Shown here: positions 1 to 7,097 of the stretch, piece after piece | Position numbering within the stretch: position 1 is the first letter of the stretch | How the letters are laid out: the number at the start of each line of letters is the position of its first letter | NCBI GenBank assembly: GCA_003118195.1 | Contig: BEXV01006059.1 | Location: forward strand, 1-13,178 | Origin: Hemicentrotus pulcherrimus | Taxonomy: Eukaryota; Echinodermata; Echinoidea; Camarodonta; Strongylocentrotidae | Direction: 5' to 3' | DNA length: 13,178 nt | Made by a program: the position numbers and the translations under genes | Notes under the pieces: model-generated | What the model was told of the DNA's origin: nothing | The model's input: the letters and a program-made list of their open reading frames with translations, nothing else | The model's database searches: none

Positions 1-165
1 ATCATCTCCGCCTGTAGTAGACAACCCGGTTCCCGCGTCTCAGACTGCAACTGACTTCGTGCTTCCATCATCTCCGCCTGTAGTAGACAACCCGGTTCCC
101 GCGTCTCAGTCTGCAACGGACTTCGTGCTTCCATCATCTCCGCCTGTAGTGGACAACCCGGCTCC
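1..165 (+). repeat. Coding 66-bp tandem repeat (about 2.5 copies)
   Basis: Units begin with ATCATCTCCGCCTGTAGT at positions 1, 67 and 133. Units 1 and 2 differ at only two of 66 bases. The third copy diverges after about 30 bases. The period is a multiple of three, so the frame is kept. The array runs off the left edge and its full copy number is unknown. Confidence 0.95.
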
Positions 166-183
166 AACATCTCCATCTGCCAG
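2..183 (+). CDS. Partial exon: proline-rich 22-residue tandem repeats, upstream part of a probable death-domain protein
   Basis: Frame 2 is open from the window edge and encodes repeats of a 22-residue unit: SSPPVVDNPVPASQ followed by TATDFVLP. Two copies are almost identical and a third is partial and diverged (PAPTSPSA). The composition is Pro/Val/Ser/Thr/Asp with no hydrophobic core, which suggests an extended, disordered linker or stalk. The exon is cut off at the left edge, so the start and any N-terminal domains are unseen. It ends at CAG|GTATGA, a good splice donor; reading through would hit a stop at 197-199, as expected inside an intron. Two bases (AG) are left over, matching the one base (T) that opens the death-domain exon at 9826. 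Membership of the same gene is inferred. I do not recognise a specific ortholog. Confidence 0.7.
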
Positions 184-731
184 GTATGATCCCTAAGTAT
201 TTCAATAATTTCATTATGTTCACAGGATAAATATGTTATTATTTTCAATTTTGCTCTTATCCTTATGATAAGTTATAATGTAACATCATCATCATCATCC
301 TACTACCAATCATCATGTTACAAAATCATGAAAAAAATTCAGATCTCAAAATTGATGCAGGAGGGATATTGATGAACTAAACACTTGTGTAATATATTAT
401 TATGAATTTAAAGTATTATCCTAATAAAATGTCCTGGTACCCATCGTAAAATGTACATGAATAAACATATTATATTTCCGTTGCTTTTCTACATTAATAA
501 CATGACTTGTCCTTTAGGCCCTACTGTATTTGTACGAAAAGCCCAAATCACCTGAAATGGAACGGAACAGTCCTAGAAAATCGTAAAACGGGTCGTGGTC
601 GGGGTAGAATGTGTAAACAATGTACATAAAGCCCCGATCACACCAAACTAGTTCTCTCGACGTTTACGAAAATGATGCCAAACGCGCTCAAACTGTAATG
701 TATCCATGTTCAGCTATCTTGCAAACAACCA
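184..731. other. Intron, no gene seen (small ATC microsatellite)
   Basis: AT-rich non-coding DNA with stops in all frames. A short (ATC)n run lies near 284-299. From about 530 to 720 the sequence is more CpG-rich and includes words such as GGAACAGTCC and GGTCGTGGTCGG. These resemble the GGACGGTTCGTGG words found on the far side of the Harbinger element (5218-5735), perhaps an old repeat split by it. No coding evidence. Confidence 0.6.
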
Positions 732-761
732 AAGGGTGGTTTTCTCGAAAGCGGCCTAAGT
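732..761 (+). repeat. Left terminal inverted repeat of the Harbinger-type element
   Basis: Thirty bases starting AAGGGTGGTTTTCTCGAAAG; pairs with 5143-5172 with a single mismatch (T versus A at the tenth position). It is followed by a second TTCTCGAAGG-like block near 813-823. Confidence 0.9.
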
Positions 762-930
762 AAAATCAGTGGCCTAAACCTGGTTTAAACCATGGACTAT
801 CTTTTTTGCTATTCTCGAAGGTCGCCTCAAGATAAAGGCTAAAATACATCATTATTCGGCCTAACTTTAGGCCGCTCAGAGGGTAGGTTTAAATACGTCA
901 TAGTTCGGCCTAACTTCGCGTGACGTCACT
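762..930. repeat. Left subterminal region with clustered GGCCTAA motifs
   Basis: Contains GGCCTAA near 771, 859 and 907, inverted forms (TTTAGGCCGC) near 866, the palindrome GGTTTAAACC at 782-791 and a perfect TGACGTCA at 921-928. The same vocabulary is dense at the other end of the element (5010-5142). Repeated short motifs next to terminal repeats commonly serve as transposase-binding sites in DNA transposons; that role here is inference. Confidence 0.65.
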
Positions 931-1396
931 TTTTAGTTAAATCGACTGTCCGCGGAGAGTAAACGGTAAGTTTTGCATTGAATTTCTATATTTGATAACA
1001 ATTTACACTCTTTTGTATCGGATAAGCGCTCATGAAAGTTACACCAGCTAACAAAGTATTTGTGTTACTTTCATGTTGCTTTACTGGTAAAAATCTAAAA
1101 TGCTTTTAACTGAATAAATTTGGAGGAAACTTGGTAAATGTTCACAGTGTTCGCAGACCAGTCCCATACGTGCAAATAATTGTCGGTTAACATTTTTGTT
1201 TCCTGAGATTGAGCAATTTCTTACCGGGTAATTCTTTTTCATGGCAATATTGTCCTTTCGTACACATATACCACCTTAACACCACCCTAAAACTTTCATC
1301 GCTAGACGTAGAAACTACTTTTATAGTGGATTTTCGAGACGCTGTTGCCTAAAAGTGGACTAGCACTAGGCCTAAATGACTATCTAGATCTAGCTG

Positions 1397-1495
1397 TCTC
1401 TTTCGTTCGTTAGCCTCTGATTTGGGTAGGGTCGGCTCCTCTCTTTCAGGAGCCGACGTGCCCTACCAAAATCAGAGGCTAACGAACGAAAGAGA
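1397..1495. repeat. Long near-perfect hairpin inside the Harbinger-type element
   Basis: Arm 1397-1440 (TCTCTTTCGTTCGTTAGCCT...) is the reverse complement of arm 1448-1495, separated by a 7-base loop (CTCTTTC). The only departures are one mismatch and a 4-base extra segment in the right arm. It has no coding potential. It may be a small fold-back insertion or a local inverted duplication. Confidence 0.9.
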
Positions 1496-1607
1496 GAGAA
1501 ATTTCGGTCTGTTATCACGTCTGCCTGAGCTGCAGTGCTAGTTGTGGCTGTTGGTGTGATAATTTTCTACAGGATGATGATTTTAATAACTACCCATCCC
1601 CCCCCCC

Positions 1608-1720
1608 TTCCCCAAGAAAAATTATTAAAACAAAAAACAATATTACTAGGCTAGACCTAGATCTAGATTCTAGATCTAAATTTCATCAATAAGAGTCTAG
1701 TCTAGACAGGTCTAGGCCTA
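1608..1720. repeat. C10 homopolymer and CTAG-rich imperfect inverted repeat
   Basis: Ten C residues lie at 1608-1617. From 1647 to 1720 the word CTAGA/TCTAG recurs many times. TAGGCTAGACCTAGATCTAG at 1647-1666 is imperfectly complementary to 1700-1720. Non-coding, inside the transposon. Confidence 0.6.
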
Positions 1721-1905
1721 ATACAAATTGAAAGGAAATGGACAGAAGCTTCCTTTTTTGACATACAGTTGCTGATGTTACAGTAGCTAGTAATTTGGGC
1801 TTATAATACTTGTACTACAAGTTGTAGTAAACTACGGAGAAAGAGAAATTGTAATTTCTTATCAAATATCAACATATTTTTCATCTTGATTTTCTGCTAT
1901 TTCAG

Positions 1906-2207
1906 GTTCTTTTCAATTGATGCATGGGGATGAAAAAAGAAGACCTCTCCCAAGCTATGGTGTTCCGCCTTGCGAAGTCCATCTCAATAGCCATTGCCAG
2001 GAGATGGGAGCAGTACATCACAATTCCTTCAACAAGAGAGGCAGTCCTGCAGAGTGCAGACCCAACATGAATGTTATAATTACTGCCATTAATATGGTCG
2101 GTGCTATTGATTACACCCACGTAGGCATCCCCAAGGCAGTTGGCCCAACCCCAGCTATTTCTTGAGCAGGAAAAATAGATACTACATTTTTCTTGGAAAG
2201 TCTGCTG
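1906..2207 (+). pseudogene. HARBI1-like (PIF/Harbinger) transposase fragment, frameshifted
   Basis: Three frames in succession give pieces that line up with HARBI1-type DDE nucleases. Frame 1 (1930-2070) gives DLSQAMVFRLAKSISIAIA then YITIPSTRE, resembling the helix-turn-helix 'SQ..VSR' region and 'YI.FP'. Frame 3 (2067 on) gives MVGAIDYTHVGIPKA, the hallmark 'VGAIDGTHI.I' strand with the first catalytic Asp. Frame 2 (from 2153) gives SYFLSRKNRYYIFLGK, resembling 'NRKGYYSINVQ'. The segment follows a good acceptor (TTCTGCTATTTCAG, ending 1905) and ends at CTG|GTGAGT (donor at 2208), suggesting an ancestral intron-containing transposase exon. In-frame stops and two frameshifts make it a pseudogene. 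The family is established knowledge; the alignment is from memory, by eye. Confidence 0.75.
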
Positions 2208-2413
2208 GTGAGTAAAGCTGTAATTACGCCTAAATTGTGTAAACTAAATCATGTTTATAATTTTTATTAAAAAGATCTGCTGAATATATGAATCAGCAGA
2301 TGTTTCTACAGGTACATTATGAAGTGATTTAAAATGTTTTGTCTGATGAATGTAGGTGCAATCTACACTCAAACTTTTATTCATTTTACATGAACACGAG
2401 TTAATATTTTCAG

Positions 2414-2500
2414 CTTGATTGCCATGGCTACCAGTCACTCCTGACAGTGACAGCTTGGCCGAGACTTTTGGGCGAACTATCTGAAAATAAGACACAAATA
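2414..2500 (+). pseudogene. Possible second Harbinger transposase exon remnant
   Basis: After an acceptor-like ATATTTTCAG (ending 2413), the frame from 2417 gives DCHGYQSLLTVTAWPR. This is weakly similar to the 'D..G.FLDVVARWPGS.HDS' segment that follows NRKGYYSINVQ in HARBI1-like transposases. It lies in the right order and on the right strand, one intron-sized gap after the first fragment. The remaining similarity is short. The second and third catalytic acidic residues were not identified. Confidence 0.4.
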
Positions 2501-4135
2501 ATCAACAGTTCATTAACTACTTTCAAATTTGGGTCAGAAGAAAATTCAAACCTACCACTAACAATTCTGGACCATATAAGACTTAGAGACCTTCAGACTG
2601 CAGTACAGTACAGTGCAGTCAATTTTCATTTCACTTTTTCCCCTTTCACAAAGCTCATTTTGGGAGATAACAAAGACAGTCTTTGGTCTCATGTTAGATT
2701 GAACTAAAACGGAAAAGTTGGGCTCTAACGATTAGGGCCTTGTAAAATCTCCATTCCAGGCTGTGTTTACATCTAGGTTAGGCCAACTGTCGGCTGGTTA
2801 TCTAAGTAAGATGTAGACCTCTAGGCTTAATTTTAGGAAAGGGACTAACTTGGCTATAGACTTTAACTACTTAGGGCTTTCTTAGGCCATGACATGGCAA
2901 GTAAAATTTGGTGCAAGCACATTTATGATATAGCACTGCAAGAATGAGGATGTTTGTTCTTGACTTTAAAAGAGATACCAGTAGTCATTCTGTAAATCAA
3001 TGATTACTAGTAACTGAGTGGGGAGGGGGTGTCTAGTCACTGCCTACATGAAAGGCGCCTTAAGTTTTTTTTTTAAGTTAGAATATGATTATTGACACTA
3101 TAACTAAGAACAATTATCAATGGAGTAGATCTTTGATATCTTAATGAGGTCTAAACCTTTTTATTTTTGTTTCAGGATGATGTTTTTCTTCAGTAAAATA
3201 AATGGAGGCAAATTCCCTGATATCTGAGACAAATTCAGAGAGAGGAAGGAGAACTACTAAGCTGCTGAATTTCTGCCAGGTAGGCTGTAAGAATAAGTTG
3301 TTGTTTGTATGCCCAGGTACTTCAAGGATGGCATTTGTTCATTCACATTTCTCCAACAGTACTTTCATGTAATTGATTATTCTGTCCACTTTTACCACAA
3401 TGTACATGCAAGGCCTTTTTAATGTTTAACATAAATAGGTTTCAATGTGCTTCCTTTCATTCTTTTCTCTTTTCATTCAACAGACATACTTGCAAGGACT
3501 ATGAAGTTCTACTTAGCCTCTTCAATGAACCAGACTCCATCTGCTGTAACTGTGACTACATGGGGATCAAAACCTTTGTATTATAATCCTCATAACATGA
3601 AGCTATGGTAACAAACAAGCAACCATTGATAAAAAGCCTGATATGTCCTTGCTTGTGTGTGAACCACAAAGCAACCATCACTCATAAGGATGTTTTTGTG
3701 TACATCAGATGTTCATTGTTTCACTGGAAAAATTGTGATTTTGAATCATTTAAGAAATCATGTTTTATAATGTGTTTTTAATATAGTGCAAGTCATGATG
3801 TAACAGATTCCCTGCGAAAGCAACACGGCTCAAAAGTAGACTATGCTTTGTTTTAAAAAAAAATGGGAGAAGGTAATGTAACAAATACATAACATTTAAT
3901 TCTAATAGTTTCAAGTAGCAGATTATGAGGCTATTGGAGCTTAATATTTGATTTTGACCTTCAATTATATAATCGTATTCATCGTGAATTACAATCTTTT
4001 ATGTTTTAAGAAAAATAAATAAATTGAACATAATTGTTAATATGTTATATACAATATTCATTTCATATCTTTTGATTTTAAGTGTGCATACTTTTGGGTT
4101 CGTTGAATTATACATTGAAAAAGTTTTAAAATAGA
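2501..4135. other. Harbinger interior, no recognisable gene
   Basis: AT-rich DNA with short open stretches only. One splice-bounded segment, 3176-3279 (TTTGTTTCAG before, CCAG|GTAGGC after), contains an ATG at 3202 and 26 open codons. I cannot match it to any protein and the next candidate segment stops quickly. It might be a leftover of the second Harbinger protein, but this is unsupported. Confidence 0.4.
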
Positions 4136-4242
4136 ACAGTGAGAGAACAGAGAGCAAGCGAGAGAGATAGAGTAAAAGTGAAAGGGAACCGAGTGAGAAA
4201 GAACAGTTTAATGGTGAGAGAAATAAACAATCATGTGAGATA

Positions 4243-4253
4243 GTGTGTGTGTA

Positions 4254-4285
<32 letters not shown>

Positions 4286-4314
4286 GGAGATAGGGAGAAA
4301 GAGTTGGGGGGGGG
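4243..4314. repeat. (GT)n/(GA)n microsatellite and G9 run
   Basis: An imperfect GT dinucleotide run at 4243-4262 passes directly into a GA run up to about 4284, followed by purine-rich DNA and nine G at 4306-4314. Upstream, 4136-4200 is also purine-rich (GAGAGA-like). Confidence 0.95.
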
Positions 4315-4760
4315 TTCAGTGCCCCCTTTTTCAAATGCCCATTTTATATAGGAAAGTTCCCTTTTAATTGTAAGAAGTGCCCCCTTTTCCTGCCCCTTCC
4401 CCTTTTCACCTCTGATAAGTGCTTCTTTAATTTTGACACCAGCCCCTTTCCCTTTGACAATTTTCCATTTTCCTTTGCAATAAGTGCCCCTTTTTACTTT
4501 TGAGAAGTGCCCCTCCACCTCTGATAATTGCCCTATTTAAATCTGAGAGGTGCCCCTATTAACAAAATTATCGGTGCCCCTTTTCTTTTAACAAATGCAC
4601 ATTTCCTTTATTATAAGTGCCTCTTGTTCATTCTCATAAGTGCCCCTTTTAAAATATGTTCAATGCCCCTTTTCAGGTGCGATATGTGACACTTTTCACC
4701 TCTGATAATTTCCCTTTTAACAATGATACAATTCCAGCAAGTGCACTTTTTGTTGGTGCT
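4315..4760. repeat. Degenerate minisatellite built on AAGTGCCCCTTTT
   Basis: About eleven copies of TGCCCC(T)n recur at irregular spacing, commonly about 20-35 bases. They are often preceded by CTCTGATAA or ATAAG (for example TCTGATAAGTGC and TCTGATAATTGC). Copies are strongly diverged, indicating an old array. Long minus-strand open frames here are low-complexity by-products. Confidence 0.8.
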
Positions 4761-4794
4761 GCCCCCCGCTTTGGAAGTCGCTCTGCCGCCCCTG

Positions 4795-4954
4795 GACGTC
4801 ATATTGCTCAAATTGTTGAGGTGATGCATCCTCTCCACACTGCGCGCATCCATAATAGCCCATTGTCTTAGTGCATTATGACGTCATATTGCTCAAGTTG
4901 TCGAGGTGATGCATCTTCTCCACACTGCGTGCATCCATTGTCTTAGTGCATTGT
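4795..4954. repeat. Tandem duplication, copies of 85 and 75 bp
   Basis: Copy 1 (4795-4879) and copy 2 (4880-4954) both start GACGTCATATTGCTCAA and continue through GAGGTGATGCATC, CTCCACACTGCG and CATTGTCTTAGTGCATT. Copy 2 lacks a 10-base piece (near CATAATAGCC). A third GACGTCA starts at 4955. Each later boundary is a perfect TGACGTCA palindrome. Confidence 0.92.
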
Positions 4955-4989
4955 GACGTCACAGCTTCGGTACTGAGCATGTGCAGAAA

Positions 4990-5142
4990 CCGTAACCATG
5001 GTGAATAATCCATGGACTAAGTTAGGCCAAGTTTAAACCATGGATCAGTTAGGCCACCTTTCGAGAAATGAAAATGACTTAGGCCGCTGGCCAAAGTTAA
5101 GCCTGGCCTAACTAAACCACGGTTTAACTTAGGCCAAGTTTA
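4990..5142. repeat. Right subterminal region with clustered TTAGGCC motifs
   Basis: TTAGGCC or GGCCTAA occurs many times, with two CCATGGA blocks (near 5012 and 5038), GTTTAAACCATGGAT and a TTTCGAGAA copy near 5058. The motifs mirror those of the left end (762-930). This supports a single element rather than chance inverted repeats. Confidence 0.7.
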
Positions 5143-5172
5143 ACTTAGGCCGCTTTCGAGAATACCACCCTT
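5143..5172 (-). repeat. Right terminal inverted repeat of the Harbinger-type element
   Basis: Ends TACCACCCTT at 5172. Its reverse complement matches 732-761 at 29 of 30 bases. Flanking DNA resumes with AGTGTATTAG. Confidence 0.9.
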
Positions 5173-5948
5173 AGTGTATTAGTTAAAGGGCAAGTGAATA
5201 TAAATCGTCGCTCGCATCAGGAACCGTCCTATCCGCGCATTTCCAAACGAAAGTCAGTTTTGCAGAAAACGCGTTTAAACAAGATAGGACTTTTTGTAAC
5301 GGTAATTGTTAGACTTTAGAATAGTTTATATTAAAAAAAAATCAATGGGAGTACTTAAGAGTTTAGGTCTTAAAGTTTCATACAGTGTGTTTTGATTTTC
5401 TTGAGTTAATGTATTTTTGCTACGATTGGTTTGTAAACAGAGAGGACGGTTCGTGGAAAAGATAAAATGCGCGATCACGCTACGCATTGTACAAATGCAA
5501 CCTGACAGTGTACAAATGAAGGGAAGGCTCTGGTACTGCGTGGAACAGAGAAAGGTTCGTGGTGCAGACAAATCCTATAATCGCTGAGCGGACGCTTTGT
5601 GATGATTGCGGTTTTACGTAACCAAGCATAATTATTCACGCTCTGAATTTTTTACAGGATGTAGGTTACCATTGAGTACATGCACCAAAAAAATGTAAAA
5701 ATGCAAATTTCGCTAGAAAGGACGGTTCGTGGTGAGAGCGACGAAATATGTATAAAACAATGTTGGTATCCCGTGCGTTAAGCTATATCAGATTATTTAA
5801 TGAACTTGGTTTTTTTTTTTTTTTATGTATTCAATTTGAAAATTATATTCACCTATTTCTTGTAAATGATCAAGGATGATTCTTGAATGATCATTTATTT
5901 CACAGGGATACCAGTTAATTTAGATTTTACCTGTTTATATGCATGTTT
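5173..5948. other. Intron, no gene; dispersed GGACGGTTCGTGG words and poly(T)
   Basis: AGGACGGTTCGTGG occurs at 5443-5456 and again at 5719-5732. AAAGGTTCGTGGTG lies near 5551, and the inverse GAACCGTCCT is at 5221-5230. This part is richer in CpG than its surroundings. A run of 15 T lies at 5810-5824. No open frame with recognisable coding content was found. It may be an old unclassified repeat, shared with 530-720. Confidence 0.5.
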
Positions 5949-6061
5949 GTTAATCTATCGTGTTTGTTAAGCTGTTATTTGGTTTATTATTAACAAACAG
6001 GGCCTCATGGAAGACCACAAAATATGAATATCAGAAATAAATAAATTAATTAATTAATAAT
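5949..6061 (+). repeat. Possible LINE 3' end with AATAAATAAATTAATTAA tail
   Basis: ACAGGGCCTCATGGAAGACC followed closely by ATATCAGAAATAAATAAATT and an AT-only (TTAA)n run. The layout (short UTR-like stretch, AATAAA-type words, simple tail) resembles the 3' ends of CR1-like LINEs. There is no protein evidence, so the call is tentative. The RTE copy begins immediately after it. Confidence 0.3.
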
Positions 6062-7095
6062 AAGTAACGAAAGCAACGGGTGAAATAGGTATTGATCTGT
6101 AATGGCGGCTATGAATCAAGATATGGGAGAGTGGCATAAAAAGACTAGTGCAGAGCTGCAGCAGCTGATTGCCTTTCTTAGGTAAAGGTTTGCAATTTGC
6201 AAACCTTTACCTAAGAAAGGCAATCAGAAAGAATGTTCTAATCATGGAACCATCAGTCTTCGTCTTCATGCGAGCAAAATACTATTGAAAGTTATCATTG
6301 ACAGGATGAAAAGAAGGTACGTGGATGAAATGTCGAAGAAGTAAGCGGGCTTTATGGCAAAGGTATTAGAGATCAAATTGCAAACTTTAGGATTATCATA
6401 GAAAAATATAGAGAATATAACAGGCCTTTATACTTGTGTTTCATAGACTGGGCAAGGTGTGGGATAATATGTACAGAATGGGATCCCCAGCACACCTAGT
6501 GAGATCAATAACCAAGCTTTATGAAGATCAATAAGCAGCTGTTTGGACTAGTGTTGGTGAAACTGACTGGTTTTCGATAGAAATGGGTGTCCGGCAATGA
6601 TGTATACTGTCTCCAAACCTATTTAATATTTACTCAGAAGATATAATACGAACTGTGGCTGAAGGTTTTGAAGGCGGAGTGAAAATTTGAGGACAGAATA
6701 AGCACATTCTGTGGTATGCAGATGATACAACTTTAATATGTACCAGCATGAGGGAAGAGCTGCTGGATATGCTAAGAAGAACAAAACAGACCAGCTATGA
6801 AGAAAAACAAAAACATCTCCTCTTAAACACAGAGAAGGCAAAAATATTAGTAATAGACAAGAATCGAAGAGAATTTTATTATTTTATTTTTGATTGAGAA
6901 ACAATTGCTGTCCATTCCAGGATTTGATATACCTGGGATCACTAGTCTTGTTAGCACTAAAGGGTCAAGTGAGAAAGAAATCAAAAGGAGATTAGCAAAA
7001 GCAAGAAATGCAACTCAGAAAATGGTGATATATATATTTGTCATTGCTACATACGGAAGTGAGACATGGGCCATGACCCAAAAAGATGAAGAAAA
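6062..7095 (+). pseudogene. RTE-type reverse transcriptase pseudogene, N-terminal piece
   Basis: Pieces in order are KATGEIGID, IKIWESG (pre-RT linker), PLPKKGNQKECSNHGTISL and HASKILLKVIIDRMKRR, then DQIANFRIIIEKYREYN and a FID strand (first catalytic region, damaged by a small deletion). These are followed by KLYEDQ, EMGVRQ-stop-CILSPNLFNIYSED, YADDTTL at 6715-6735 (catalytic Asp pair at 6721-6726), LLLNTEKAKILVIDKN, LVSTKGSSEKEIKRRLAKAR and ATYGSETWAMTQKDEE. In RTE proteins this enzyme copies the element's RNA at a nicked target. Stops (for example TGA 6598-6600 in the GVRQGC motif) and several frameshifts disable it. A 31-bp inverted copy is inserted before PLPKKGN. Motif matches are by eye. 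Confidence 0.8.
6165..6227. repeat. 63-bp perfect palindrome inside the RTE coding region
   Basis: Arm 6165-6195 (CTGATTGCCTTTCTTAGGTA...) is the exact reverse complement of 6197-6227 around a single central T. The right arm is LINE coding sequence (PLPKKGNQ), and LINE-like coding also precedes the left arm. The left arm is therefore a templated inverted copy and not part of the original element. Confidence 0.97.
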
Positions 7096-7097
7096 AA

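Larger units (their letters stand above)
732..5172 (+). mobile_element. Degenerate PIF/Harbinger-type DNA transposon, about 4.4 kb
   Basis: The element is bounded by inverted repeats at 732-761 and 5143-5172 that match at 29 of 30 positions and start AAGGGTGG. Both ends carry many copies of the GGCCTAA/TTAGGCC word. The interior at 1906-2207 and near 2414 holds a decayed HARBI1-like transposase, which assigns the superfamily. The length fits an autonomous Harbinger (typically 3-6 kb). A 3-bp target duplication, normally TTA/TAA-like in this superfamily, is not clear: the left flank reads AAA and the right TTA next to the GGG/CCC ends. The transposase is broken, so this copy is immobile on its own. 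The second (Myb/SANT-like) protein usual for the superfamily was not found. Confidence 0.8.

Noticed and set aside
1..165. CRISPR-like array
   Set aside because: The repeats are contiguous 66-bp units with no unique spacers and are in a protein frame; the context is eukaryotic.
1397..1495. Bacterial-type transcription terminator or attachment site
   Set aside because: The hairpin lies inside a eukaryotic DNA transposon with no T-tract logic and no integrase nearby.
2447..2707. 86-codon open frame as an independent gene
   Set aside because: Its first part overlaps the probable Harbinger exon remnant and the rest has no recognisable content.
3202..3279. Splice-bounded mini-exon starting MEANSLISETNSERG
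   Set aside because: Splice signals are reasonable, but the peptide matches nothing and the next candidate exon stops after about six codons.
3999..4518. Minus-strand open frames of 95 and 111 codons
   Set aside because: They run through GT/GA and TGCCCC simple repeats; the predicted proteins are low-complexity (SLSLSLTHT-like) and carry no domain.
5810..5824. Poly(A) tail of a minus-strand retroposon (T15 run)
   Set aside because: No recognisable SINE, LINE or processed gene body and no target duplication was found next to it; a homopolymer alone is insufficient.
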